Part shown: in pieces, positions 6,911-14,301 of the stretch
How the letters are laid out: the number at the start of each line of letters is the position of its first letter
Position numbering within the stretch: position 1 is the stretch's first letter
Virus record (IMG/VR): IMGVR_UViG_3300009104_001238
Span: 1-24,213 of that record
Strand: one strand, 5' to 3'
Length of the DNA: 24,213 nucleotides
Source: a virus
Position numbers and translations under genes: made by a program
Notes under the pieces: generated by a model
What the model was told of the DNA's origin: nothing
The model's database searches: none
The model's input: only the letters and a program-made list of their open reading frames with translations

Positions 6911-7360
6911 ATGTATGTTTCAAAAGAAAATCCTGTTATTAAGGAGATTCGTAATTATGAAACAAATTTAAACTTGGCATACAAAAAGAACAAGATAGGT
7001 GAGAAAAGATATTTGAAAAACTTTTTTCCAACGAAACATTTAATTACTCGTTGGTTTAATATATTTAATGAAGAAATATTTAATAATGAAATTTATCCGT
7101 TTTATGATATAGAGATTAAACAGAAAAAAGGATGTCATGCAGAACATATTCCTTTTGAAGAACATGATGGAAAGGTATATGCTATTCTTTCTATTTCCGA
7201 TCGGTTTATTAATAAGAATGAATTTTTATTTACATTAGCACATGAGATGGTTCATCAATGGCAATGGATGTATTTATATAAATCAGATCATGGTGAATCA
7301 TTTTGGAAATGGAAATCAAGATTATCAAAATTTGAAATTCCTTTAGGAGTAAGTATCTAA
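6911..7360 (+). CDS. SprT-like zinc metallopeptidase
   Basis: 149 residues with the metzincin-like motif H111-E112-M-V-H115-QW and a probable third zinc ligand H127 in SDHGESFW, as in SprT/Spartan and phage SprT-like peptidases. The N-terminal helix pair (RWFNIFNEEIFNNEIYPFYDIEI) is typical of the SprT domain. Cellular Spartan cleaves DNA-protein crosslinks; the phage protein may clear proteins from DNA or attack a host protein. It begins with a GGAG site at 6900-6903 and its stop overlaps the next ATG by 1 nt. Confidence 0.8.
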   Translation: MYVSKENPVIKEIRNYETNLNLAYKKNKIGEKRYLKNFFPTKHLITRWFNIFNEEIFNNEIYPFYDIEIKQKKGCHAEHIPFEEHDGKVYAILSISDRFINKNEFLFTLAHEMVHQWQWMYLYKSDHGESFWKWKSRLSKFEIPLGVSI

Positions 7361-7629
7361 TGCCAGTATATAATTTTGAATGTACTAAATGTGAAAATGT
7401 ATTTGAATCATTTCATACGATTGCGAATATGGATGATCCATTAAAGATGCCTTGTCCATCTTGTTTGAAAAATGGTTATATGATAAGACTAATAGGTACG
7501 CCAAGTTTAGGTGAACCTCAATTTTTAGAATCAACACCGGGTAGACCAAAACCATCTGAAAGTTTTAATGATGTTTTAAGAAATATGAATCATACTATTC
7601 CTGGTGCTAATATTAAGGTAAGAGAATGA
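7360..7629 (+). CDS. FmdB-type zinc-ribbon protein
   Basis: 89 residues. MPVYNFECTKCENVFE with C8/C11 and MPCPSCLKNG with C32/C35 make the FmdB-like putative regulatory zinc ribbon, followed by MIRLIGTPSLG and a low-complexity tail. FmdB-type proteins are widespread, small and poorly characterised; a version occurs in many marine T4-like phages. It starts on the last base of the SprT gene's stop and overlaps the secreted-protein gene by 4 nt. The zinc site is well supported; regulation is only suggested by the family name. Confidence 0.75.
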   Translation: MPVYNFECTKCENVFESFHTIANMDDPLKMPCPSCLKNGYMIRLIGTPSLGEPQFLESTPGRPKPSESFNDVLRNMNHTIPGANIKVRE

Positions 7630-8006
7630 AAAAAATAATTTTTATATGTGTATTATCATTATTTATTATGGGTTCTGGTCCTTTAGCACCTGAATTAGGA
7701 ATTTATGGTAATGGCCAAGGCAAAGAAAAACCAACTCCAGAGAAAACAATTCCATTAGCTGATATTTTAGTGTATTGTAATACACCAGAATTTATCAAAA
7801 AGATGGCAGAAAATGATTATATGTTGGGGGTAGCTGCTAGTGGTACTATCAATGACGATAGACACAAAACATTACTTTCTATGCAGTTACTGATGAATCC
7901 GAATAATAAACAATGGGCTATTATTTTTAATTATAAAAAAGGAAATCTTTCATGCATAATCGGAGGAAATCGGATTAAGTTATATACGCCGGAGGATCAA
8001 ATATGA
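7626..8006 (+). CDS. Secreted protein of unknown function, HtrA neighbour
   Basis: 126 residues with an N-terminal signal sequence (MKKIIFICVLSLFIMGSG, cleavage probably within the following PLA/PEL region). The mature domain holds two Cys (YCNTPEF and LSCIIGG), which could form a disulphide in the periplasm, and a repeated hydrophobic pattern (LLSMQLLMNPNNKQWAIIF). The family is not recognised. It overlaps the HtrA-like lipoprotein gene by 4 nt, so the two exported proteins are probably made together; it may be a substrate, partner or inhibitor of that protease. Confidence 0.6.
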   Translation: MKKIIFICVLSLFIMGSGPLAPELGIYGNGQGKEKPTPEKTIPLADILVYCNTPEFIKKMAENDYMLGVAASGTINDDRHKTLLSMQLLMNPNNKQWAIIFNYKKGNLSCIIGGNRIKLYTPEDQI

Positions 8007-9166
8007 AAAATAAAATTTTTAGTTTGTTAGTAGTTTGTCTAGTTTCACTTACTTTTGGTTGTGTTATGTCTACAACCGCAGCTTTAACTACTGCTGGGGG
8101 TGCGGCTATGACAAAAGTAATTGAACACCGAGCAGGATATGGTATGCGAGATCCGCATACAGTTATAGAAAGAGTAATGCCTTCAGTTGTTACAATTATC
8201 TCTGAACTTCCTAAGATAGAAACAAATAATCCTAGAAACAGATTTATGAAACCAAATGAGCTGAAAGAACAACGACAACAATTACCTAATAGAGAAAATA
8301 ATCAATTTCAATCTGGTACTGGTTTTGTTATCCATGAAGATGGAACAGTTATTACCAATTTTCATGTAGTAGCTAATGTTGTAAATAATAATGGTAAGGG
8401 AAAATTTCAAGTATTTTTTAGTAATGATGCTGTTTATCCTGCAGAAATTTTTAATTATGATAAAACATCTGATATAGCAATTCTAAAAATAAAACATGAT
8501 CCTGAGGTAAAATTTCCAGCACTTAAATGGGGACCTAAACCTAAGTTGGGAGGTCATGCAATTGTTATTGGATCACCAATTGGATTAGATTTTAGTGTTT
8601 CTTTTGGTATTGTTTCTGCTATTGATAGAATTATTCCAAAAGCTAGTCCTCCTTTTGTTCCTTATATTCAAACTGATGCTTCTATGAATAGAGGAAATTC
8701 TGGTGGACCTTTATTTGATGCGAAAGGTAGGGTTATAGGAATTAATACTTTAATATTAACTCCACCAAGCAGACAAGGGGTTGATATTGGAAGTGTCGGT
8801 CTTGGTTTTGCTATTGATGGAACATACGCACAAGATATTATAAATAGGTTACAAGATGGTAATAAAATTATATGGAGTTATTTAGGTATTCATTATCGTT
8901 TATTAAATTATGAAGAAACACAAAATAATAATTTACCATTTGGATCTAATATAGTTGTTGTAAAAGTTACAGATAAAGGTCCAGCAAATGGTTTATTAAA
9001 AGAAAATGATATTATTCAAAAAATGGATGGAAATATAGTTACTCATAAATTATTCGCTTCTATGATTGCACGTTTAAAACCTGGAAGTAAAATTAATTTA
9101 GATATTCTTAGAAATAAACAACCTTTGAATATTGATATAGTTTTAGAAGAAAGACCTGTTGCTTAA
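8003..9166 (+). CDS. HtrA/Deg-like serine protease, predicted lipoprotein, with one PDZ domain
   Basis: 387 residues. A lipoprotein signal with LTFGC puts the lipidated Cys at 20. The trypsin-like domain (about 50-260) carries the catalytic triad H121 (TNFHVV), D157 (KTSDIAIL) and S233 (MNRGNSGGPLFD). One PDZ domain follows at about 290-385 (YLGIHYRLL, GPANGLLKENDII). HtrA proteases degrade or refold misfolded envelope proteins. This one is shorter than two-PDZ DegP and close to DegS/HhoA size, but it is lipid-anchored rather than held by a transmembrane helix. A complete triad suggests activity. It is a rare phage cargo; roles may include envelope control during infection or release. Confidence 0.88.
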   Translation: MKNKIFSLLVVCLVSLTFGCVMSTTAALTTAGGAAMTKVIEHRAGYGMRDPHTVIERVMPSVVTIISELPKIETNNPRNRFMKPNELKEQRQQLPNRENNQFQSGTGFVIHEDGTVITNFHVVANVVNNNGKGKFQVFFSNDAVYPAEIFNYDKTSDIAILKIKHDPEVKFPALKWGPKPKLGGHAIVIGSPIGLDFSVSFGIVSAIDRIIPKASPPFVPYIQTDASMNRGNSGGPLFDAKGRVIGINTLILTPPSRQGVDIGSVGLGFAIDGTYAQDIINRLQDGNKIIWSYLGIHYRLLNYEETQNNNLPFGSNIVVVKVTDKGPANGLLKENDIIQKMDGNIVTHKLFASMIARLKPGSKINLDILRNKQPLNIDIVLEERPVA

Positions 9167-9181
9167 ATAAAAGGAGAAGGT

Positions 9182-10099
9182 ATGAGTAAAGAAAAGATTG
9201 TTTTATGTGAAGATTTAGCAGACATCATGCCTCCAGAATATCAAGAGTTGGTTGAAGAATCTACTTTTGGTAAAGTAGATCGTGGTTGGAAAGATATAGG
9301 TTCTTCAAAAGAATTAATTGAACAACATTCTTTATGTGCTGGTTGTCCAGAGTCTATCGCATTTCGATATATTCTCGCAAGTCTCCCTGCACCAGAGGAT
9401 ACAGTTTTTGTCGGTTCTACGGGTTGTACTAGTTTAGTTTTTCCTCATGTTGCAGTACACAATATTCATTCTTTGTTTGGTAATCAGAATGCTATTGCAT
9501 CTGGTTTAAAAAGAGCCTTGAAGTGTCGTTTTCCAGATAGAGAAAAAGACGTAGTTGTACTTGCTGGTGATGGTGCTACAGTTGATATTGGTTTAGATAT
9601 GACTATGCAATCTTGGTTCAGACAAGAAAACTTTACTACCATTTGTTTTGATAATGAACTTTATGCAAATACGGGTGGGCAAGAGTCTGGTCTTATGCAA
9701 AAAGGATTCGTTGCAAAGATGGCACCGAAGGGTAAGAAGTTTGAAAAAGTAAGACTAGTTGAAATTGCAAAAGAAGCTGGTTGTGCCTATGCAACAATGT
9801 TGACTGTAAGTAAACCAAATAGAGTAGAAGAAGTTATACAGAACGCAGTTCATATTGCAAGAGAAGTCGGTCCTACATTTGTCCAACTTTATACTCCATG
9901 TATTCTTGAGATTGGTAAACAATCAATGGAAGGATTGGATGAAATGAAAGACTCTGAACAAATTGGTGGAAGATTTGTTACTAGAACATATGTAACAGAT
10001 GAAGCACAAGCAGTAATTGATAGATTGAAACAAGAAAAGAAAGAACGTAAGAAAGCTGCTAAGAAACTTAAACCTAAAAAAGAAATGGTGCCTGCATAA
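9182..10099 (+). CDS. 2-oxoacid:ferredoxin oxidoreductase beta-subunit-like protein, copy 1
   Basis: 305 residues of the thiamine-diphosphate-binding beta subunit of pyruvate/2-oxoacid:ferredoxin oxidoreductase, which decarboxylates a 2-oxoacid to acyl-CoA and reduces ferredoxin. Four Cys fit the [4Fe-4S] site: C52 and C55 (LCAGCPES), C82 (STGCTS) and C240 (YTPCIL). The TPP motif runs from GDG at 129-131 to DNELYANTGGQ at 158-168. A Lys-rich tail (about 274-300) is extra. AAAAGGAGAAGG precedes the ATG. It is followed with 1-nt overlap by a homologue. No alpha or gamma subunit is in this window, so the partner may be host-encoded or elsewhere in the phage. The exact 2-oxoacid is unknown. Confidence 0.88.
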   Translation: MSKEKIVLCEDLADIMPPEYQELVEESTFGKVDRGWKDIGSSKELIEQHSLCAGCPESIAFRYILASLPAPEDTVFVGSTGCTSLVFPHVAVHNIHSLFGNQNAIASGLKRALKCRFPDREKDVVVLAGDGATVDIGLDMTMQSWFRQENFTTICFDNELYANTGGQESGLMQKGFVAKMAPKGKKFEKVRLVEIAKEAGCAYATMLTVSKPNRVEEVIQNAVHIAREVGPTFVQLYTPCILEIGKQSMEGLDEMKDSEQIGGRFVTRTYVTDEAQAVIDRLKQEKKERKKAAKKLKPKKEMVPA

Positions 10100-10974
10100 T
10101 GAGTTTAGAAACTTTAAGACCATCTCCCGCTATGAGGGAGTTTTTACCAGTTGAGTATAAAGATTTAGTAGAACACGGTCCTTATACGAATAGAAATGGG
10201 TCTGATACACAGACTGTAAAAGTCAAAGATATGGGTAAGTTCAAAGAAGTTATTGAAGAACATCCCATGTGTGCAGGATGTGCTATGACACTTTTTATTC
10301 GTCTTGCATATATCGGTATGCCTAATCCTGAACATACGATTGTTGTTGGAACAGCTGGTTGTGGAAGGTTAGCCATATCCCAAGCTTCTGTACCTTTTAT
10401 CTATGGTAATTATGGTGATACTAATGCTGTTGCATCTGGATTAAAACGTGGTTTAGAAGTTCGTTATCCGAATCAATATAAAGATGTTGTAGTAATGGCT
10501 GGTGATGGAGGATTAATTGATATTGGTTTTCAAGGATTGATGCACAGTTGGTTTCGTAGAGAAAAGTTTACGACTATCATGCTTGACAATGAAGTGTATG
10601 GTAATACTGGTGGGCAAGAAAGTGGAATGACGAATCAAGGTAAAGTTCTCAAGATGGCACCTCGTGGTAAGTTCGGAGAGAAAGTAGATGCACTTGGATT
10701 AGCAAAAGTTGCTAAAGTAGATTATATTGCACGATTAGCACCAACTAATCCTGCTCGTGTTGCAAGAACTGTTCGCCGTGCTATCATGGTTGCCAGAGAA
10801 GTGGGATCTGCTTATGTTCAAGCATATACATCTTGTAATATTGAATATTCTATTCCTACACCATTAGTTATGCAAGATGCTTTTGACATAGAAAAAGAAA
10901 GATATGGTTTTGAAGAAATTATATCTGATCGTGCAAAAGAGTATTTGCGTGATAAAGGAGAAAAAATAAAATGA
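10099..10974 (+). CDS. 2-oxoacid:ferredoxin oxidoreductase beta-subunit-like protein, copy 2
   Basis: 291 residues, clearly homologous to the preceding gene (shared (M/L)PxEYxxLVE near the start, ASGLKR, AGDG, SWFR, DNE-Y-NTGGQESG) but well diverged, so this is an old duplication or two distinct subunits. Fe-S Cys at C58, C61 (MCAGCAMT), C88 (TAGCGR) and C246 (YTSCNI); TPP motif from GDG at 135-137 to DNEVYGNTGGQ at 163-173. Both copies keep all cofactor residues. Overlaps on both sides (1 nt and 4 nt) imply strict co-expression with copy 1 and the NfuA-like gene. Two beta-type subunits side by side is an unusual arrangement for this enzyme class. Confidence 0.87.
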   Translation: MSLETLRPSPAMREFLPVEYKDLVEHGPYTNRNGSDTQTVKVKDMGKFKEVIEEHPMCAGCAMTLFIRLAYIGMPNPEHTIVVGTAGCGRLAISQASVPFIYGNYGDTNAVASGLKRGLEVRYPNQYKDVVVMAGDGGLIDIGFQGLMHSWFRREKFTTIMLDNEVYGNTGGQESGMTNQGKVLKMAPRGKFGEKVDALGLAKVAKVDYIARLAPTNPARVARTVRRAIMVAREVGSAYVQAYTSCNIEYSIPTPLVMQDAFDIEKERYGFEEIISDRAKEYLRDKGEKIK

Positions 10975-11342
10975 ATGATGTAGAAAAGTATGAAGCAATA
11001 GAAGCATTGTTTGAAGAACATCTCAGACCTGCATTGGCAGCTGATGGAGGATCCGTAGAGGTGGATTTGGTTAGAGGTAATGAAGTTATAATTAGTTTTC
11101 AAGGAGCTTGTGGTTCGTGTCCATCATCTGCTGGAGCAACACTTGCAGGAATAGAACGTACAATACGACAACGCGTTTTTCCTGAAGCTGTTGTTATACC
11201 TACTAATGCCTATGGTATGAACACACAAGATGAAACCGAAGAAATGAATAGTCGTTTTGGTACAGAACATCCGTTTGGTGGCGAAACATATGCTGAACAA
11301 ATTGCAAAGAGAACAAAAAAATCACCATTAACAACAAATTGA
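10971..11342 (+). CDS. NifU C-terminal/NfuA-like Fe-S carrier
   Basis: 123 residues. The NifU-like domain spans about 1-75 and has the cluster-binding C47-x2-C50 motif (GACGSCPSS), after the conserved HLRPALAADGGSVEV. These proteins carry [4Fe-4S] clusters to target enzymes. A 45-residue tail without motifs follows, rich in Glu/Thr/Lys. It overlaps the second POR-beta gene by 4 nt and shares its operon with ferredoxin and an IscA-like protein, so it probably matures the POR and ferredoxin clusters. The N-terminal degenerate A-type domain of E. coli NfuA is absent. Confidence 0.88.
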   Translation: MNDVEKYEAIEALFEEHLRPALAADGGSVEVDLVRGNEVIISFQGACGSCPSSAGATLAGIERTIRQRVFPEAVVIPTNAYGMNTQDETEEMNSRFGTEHPFGGETYAEQIAKRTKKSPLTTN

Positions 11343-11360
11343 AGCGAGGAAAAATAAATA

Positions 11361-11642
11361 ATGATAAAAGTAGATGTGCATGATAACAGAAACAAACTTG
11401 AAGCTAAATCAGAATACGGACAAGTAGAAGAACTTAAAATAGAAATAAGAAAACATCATGTATTACCTGATGTTTTTATTTTAGATTTAGTAATGGATGT
11501 TGATGGTGAAAAAATTATGGTACAGACTCAACATCAAAGTGGTGATGAAGCTTTCCAAAAATTTTCAAGAGATGCTCTTAAATTAGGTAAAACTTTGTCT
11601 AAAGATGTTACATTTCTTGGAAGGCCAAAGAAATATGAATAA
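11361..11642 (+). CDS. Conserved small protein, unknown function
   Basis: 93 residues with mixed alpha/beta pattern (VEELKIEIRKHHVLPDVFIL, EKIMVQTQHQSG) and a short basic end (LGRPKKYE). No Cys and no visible cofactor motif, although it sits inside the Fe-S block. GCGAGG lies about 13 nt before the ATG. Its end overlaps the next gene by 8 nt. Unrecognised; a phage-specific accessory protein is possible. Confidence 0.6.
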   Translation: MIKVDVHDNRNKLEAKSEYGQVEELKIEIRKHHVLPDVFILDLVMDVDGEKIMVQTQHQSGDEAFQKFSRDALKLGKTLSKDVTFLGRPKKYE

Positions 11643-11910
11643 AGAAACTTTAATACCAATAATACTTGGAGTTGCATTGTCTGGCCTTGGAACTTTAATG
11701 TCGTTTGCATATGATTCAATAGATGAATTACATGACGAGGTAGTGAATCATAGAGTGTTACTATCTAAGTTAATATCACCTGACGGAGTGATTATACAAT
11801 CACCAACATCTGCAACTTCAAAATCTGCTTTAAAAGATGAGATTTATCAGTTAAAGAGTAAAATTGCAGTTATTGAAAAACAAATAGAATATCTTGAAAA
11901 GGAGAAATAA
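11635..11910 (+). CDS. Small membrane protein with C-terminal coiled coil
   Basis: 91 residues from ATG 11635. One N-terminal hydrophobic helix (LIPIILGVALSGLGTLMSFAY, about 5-25), then a linker and a predicted coiled coil (LKDEIYQLKSKIAVIEKQI, about 67-86). I chose this start over the TTG at 11605 because ATG 11635 lies in a typical short overlap with the previous stop. The architecture resembles small phage membrane spanin- or holin-accessory-type proteins, but there is no direct evidence for that. It lies next to the ferredoxin gene. Confidence 0.6.
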   Translation: MNKETLIPIILGVALSGLGTLMSFAYDSIDELHDEVVNHRVLLSKLISPDGVIIQSPTSATSKSALKDEIYQLKSKIAVIEKQIEYLEKEK

Positions 11911-11912
11911 TA

Positions 11913-12251
11913 ATGGCAACAATAATTACAGATGAATGTATTAATTGTGCAGTTTGTGAGCCCGAGTGCCCCAATGAAGCAATTGATGATGGTTCAGGAG
12001 AAGGATTAGATTATTATTATATTGACCCTGATCTTTGTACTGAGTGTGTAGGATTTCATGGTGAAGAAGCATGTCAGGAAGTATGTCCTGTTGACTGTTG
12101 TATACCTGATGAAGATATTAGAGAATCAGAGGAAGAACTCTTGGAAAAAGCAAAGAAAATTCATCCAGATCAAGAGTTTCCATTACTAGAAGAATTGACA
12201 AACAAGACTTCTATATTTAGAAACCCCGATAGAAAGAACGCAAATCTATGA
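11913..12251 (+). CDS. 2[4Fe-4S] ferredoxin (YfhL/Fdx-like)
   Basis: 112 residues. Two [4Fe-4S] motifs: C9-x2-C12-x2-C15-x3-C19 (DECINCAVCEPECPNEAI) and C42-x2-C45-x8-C54-x3-C58 (LCTECVG, ACQEVCPVDCC). The longer gap in the second motif is typical of the Alvin/YfhL ferredoxin family, with low reduction potential. A helical C-terminal extension of about 45 residues follows. It is the natural electron acceptor for the POR-like proteins encoded 1 kb upstream. AAAAGGAG lies at good spacing before the ATG. It overlaps the IscA-like gene by 4 nt. Confidence 0.92.
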   Translation: MATIITDECINCAVCEPECPNEAIDDGSGEGLDYYYIDPDLCTECVGFHGEEACQEVCPVDCCIPDEDIRESEEELLEKAKKIHPDQEFPLLEELTNKTSIFRNPDRKNANL

Positions 12252-12580
12252 ACGAAATTGTTACAATTACAGATGCAGCAAAAAAACAAATTTTAAGTTC
12301 TATGGAAGAACCCGGAGATAATTTACGTCTTGCTGTAAAAGGTGGTGGATGTTCTGGTATGTCTTATGAATTGTTTGGTGAAGCACCCGAGGATGTTCAG
12401 GATATAGATACTGTTATACCACATGAAGGATTTAATGTGGTTATAGATCAAAAAAGTATTATATATCTAAAAGGTATTGAGTTAGATTTTGAGGGTGGTC
12501 TGGAAGGAAAGGGATTTACCTTTAAAAATCCACTTGCTACTTCAACTTGTGGTTGTGGTGAAAGTTTTAGTGTAACATGA
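12248..12580 (+). CDS. IscA/HesB-type Fe-S cluster carrier
   Basis: 110 residues, full length for an A-type carrier. Three conserved Cys: C35 in GGGCSGMSY, and C101 and C103 in STCGCGESF. IITDAAKKQI-like N-terminus and the GLEGKGFTFKNP segment before the Cys pair are typical. It receives Fe-S clusters from a scaffold and passes them to apoproteins. It sits downstream of the ferredoxin gene with 4-nt overlap and upstream of the HAD gene with 4-nt overlap. A-type carriers are known in marine T4-like phages. Confidence 0.93.
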   Translation: MNEIVTITDAAKKQILSSMEEPGDNLRLAVKGGGCSGMSYELFGEAPEDVQDIDTVIPHEGFNVVIDQKSIIYLKGIELDFEGGLEGKGFTFKNPLATSTCGCGESFSVT

Positions 12581-13080
12581 AAACACTTAAAGAGTTTATT
12601 GAAAATCCAGAAATATATTGTGATATGGATGGTGTTTTAGTAGATTTATATGGTGGTATTAAAAAACATTTAAGGGTTACTAAATTAAATCAGGGGATAA
12701 TGGACGATTTCTTTAATAGTGATGCTGGTAGAAGTAGTGAATTTTGGGCAAATTGTCCTTGGGAATCTGGTGGAAAACAATTATGGAAAGCTATAAAAGA
12801 TTTTAATACAAATATTCTTTCTGCGTGTCCATCTGTTTGTAATGAAGATAGAAAAGTTATTAAAGGTAAAACTCAATGGTGTCAAAAGAATTTAAAAATA
12901 AATCCTCGTAAAGTTTACATTGTACAACGTAGAGAAAAACAAAATTTTGCAAAAGACAATAAGATTTTAATTGATGATAGAGAAAAGAATATAAGAGAAT
13001 GGGAATCTTCTGGAGGAATAGGGATTCTTCATAAGAATTATAATAATACGGTTAAACAATTAAAAGGCATAATAAAATAA
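12577..13080 (+). CDS. HAD-superfamily phosphatase, nucleotidase-like
   Basis: 167 residues. HAD motif I is D16-M-D18-G-V-L-V-D (nucleophile and acid/base), motif II is probably S82 in ILSACPS, motif III a Lys near 117-126 (RREKQNFAK) and motif IV D133-D134 in ILIDDREKNI. The layout resembles phage and bacterial 5'(3')-deoxyribonucleotidase-like proteins, which dephosphorylate nucleoside monophosphates, although polynucleotide-kinase-like phosphatases share the motifs. It overlaps the IscA gene and is the last gene before a 155-nt structured gap. Confidence 0.8.
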   Translation: MKTLKEFIENPEIYCDMDGVLVDLYGGIKKHLRVTKLNQGIMDDFFNSDAGRSSEFWANCPWESGGKQLWKAIKDFNTNILSACPSVCNEDRKVIKGKTQWCQKNLKINPRKVYIVQRREKQNFAKDNKILIDDREKNIREWESSGGIGILHKNYNNTVKQLKGIIK

Positions 13081-13235
13081 TTATTTAAAAAAACTGGGTA
13101 ACCTGGTGAGTGAAGATTCCCCTAGTCCATCCAGTATTAACAGACTAGCCATCATGTTATTTTTGCTACCTAGTGATGGCTAGTCTGGCCCTAATGTTTG
13201 AAAACTGATAATTAATATAATGGAGTGAATATATT
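13081..13235 (+). other. Structured intergenic region with a long perfect hairpin
   Basis: A 155-nt gap ahead of the cyclic-nucleotide-binding gene. CAGACTAGCCATCA (13141-13154) and TGATGGCTAGTCTG (13174-13187) form a perfect 14-bp stem with a 19-nt loop. Upstream, ACTGG (13093-13097) can pair with CCAGT (13131-13135) to enclose a second hairpin. No U-tract follows the main stem, so it is not a simple intrinsic terminator. No tRNA T-arm is present. Possible roles: leader RNA element, RNase III site or small RNA. A GGAG site before 13236 serves the next gene. No good promoter was found in it. Confidence 0.5.
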
Positions 13236-13589
13236 ATGAAAACAGTATTTAAAAAAGCTGGTGATGTAATTTTAAAAGAAGGTGAAGAATCGACTGATGC
13301 ATATATTATTTTAAAAGGTGAAGTAGATATTATTAAGAATAAAAAAGTAATAGCCACTTTAACAGAAAATTCTCTTTTTGGAGAGATTGGTCTGGTAGAT
13401 CAGAGACCTAGAACTGCTACTTGTGTAGCAAAAACTGGATGTACTCTTGGTACTGTAACGAGAGAAAATTATACGAAACTCCTCGAACACAGACCCAAAG
13501 CCGTACTTCCTATATTGAGATTGGTTGCAGATAGAATGAGAAATCTAATGTCATTTGTCGAAGGATTGACTTATCAGGATAACAAATGA
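13236..13589 (+). CDS. Standalone cyclic-nucleotide-binding domain protein
   Basis: 117 residues comprising one cNMP-binding (CAP_ED) domain. The beta roll begins FKKAGDVILKEGEESTDAYI with ILKGEVDII. The phosphate-binding cassette is LFGEIGLVDQRPRTATCVA, with the key E50, R59 and T60 retained. The C-terminal helix pair (ENYTKLLEHRP, LRLVADRMRNLMSF) matches the rest of the domain. No DNA-binding helix-turn-helix, kinase or channel part is attached; the protein ends right after the domain. It could sense or sequester cAMP, cGMP or defence-related cyclic nucleotides. It lies behind a structured leader and immediately before a nuclease gene (1-nt gap). Confidence 0.85.
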   Translation: MKTVFKKAGDVILKEGEESTDAYIILKGEVDIIKNKKVIATLTENSLFGEIGLVDQRPRTATCVAKTGCTLGTVTRENYTKLLEHRPKAVLPILRLVADRMRNLMSFVEGLTYQDNK

Positions 13590-13590
13590 G

Positions 13591-14289
13591 ATGAAAAAAT
13601 TTGTTCATAGAAATGATATTGGTGATTTTGAAATACCAGAAAGAGTGGAAAAAGACGGCAAGAGATATTATGTAACTCCTGATGGAAACTCATACCCAAG
13701 TATCACATCTATATTAGCTCAACAAGAAAATCTTGGATTAAAAGCATGGAAAGAAAAAGTTGGTGAGGAAGAAGCCAAACGTATTTCTAAAGAATCTGCA
13801 AGAATTGGAACAGCTGTACATCAAATGGCAGAGTTTTATCTATCTAATTATGTAGTTAAGTTGGATAAAGAAGAAAAGAAGATAATAGATACATTTAATC
13901 GTTTACGCTTCTTACTTGGTAATATAAATAATATAGTAGGTTTAGAAGTTCCATTGTTTTCTGATTTATTGCGTGTTGCGGGAACTTGTGATTGTATAGC
14001 TGATTATAATAATCGGTTGTCGATTATAGATTTTAAAACATCACGAAAACCAAAGAAGGAAGAATGGATAGACGATTATTTTATGCAAACATTTGCTTAT
14101 AAGTTGATGTTTGAAGAAATGACGGGAATAGAGATTCAACAAATAGTTATCTTGGTTGCTTGTACTGAAACTTTTGATGTTCAAGTATTCAAGAAACCAG
14201 CAAAAGATGCTGATGAGTGGTTGACAAAATTAATAAACATTATGAAAGTAAATCCACACATAACTGGTATGAAGCATCAACTATTATAA
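13591..14289 (+). CDS. PD-(D/E)XK exonuclease, RecB/Cas4/MGME1-like
   Basis: 232 residues. Motifs in order: RIGTAVHQMAEFYL with H77, E119 in GLEVPLFS, D134 in VAGTCDCIA, D147-x-K149 in IIDFKTSR, and Q166/Y170 in MQTFAYKLMF. This is the RecB-family motif series seen in Cas4, AddB and mitochondrial MGME1. Such enzymes degrade single-stranded DNA ends and are common in marine T4-like phages. No Cys cluster for Fe-S binding is visible, unlike Cas4. The N-terminal VTPDGNSYPSITSILA segment resembles MGME1-type phage proteins. It starts 1 nt after the cyclic-nucleotide-binding gene. Confidence 0.85.
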   Translation: MKKFVHRNDIGDFEIPERVEKDGKRYYVTPDGNSYPSITSILAQQENLGLKAWKEKVGEEEAKRISKESARIGTAVHQMAEFYLSNYVVKLDKEEKKIIDTFNRLRFLLGNINNIVGLEVPLFSDLLRVAGTCDCIADYNNRLSIIDFKTSRKPKKEEWIDDYFMQTFAYKLMFEEMTGIEIQQIVILVACTETFDVQVFKKPAKDADEWLTKLINIMKVNPHITGMKHQLL

Positions 14290-14301
14290 AGGAGAATTAA
14301 A

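Noticed and set aside
13081-13200. tRNA gene in the structured gap
   Set aside because: No T-arm consensus, no acceptor pairing with CCA and no cloverleaf could be drawn.
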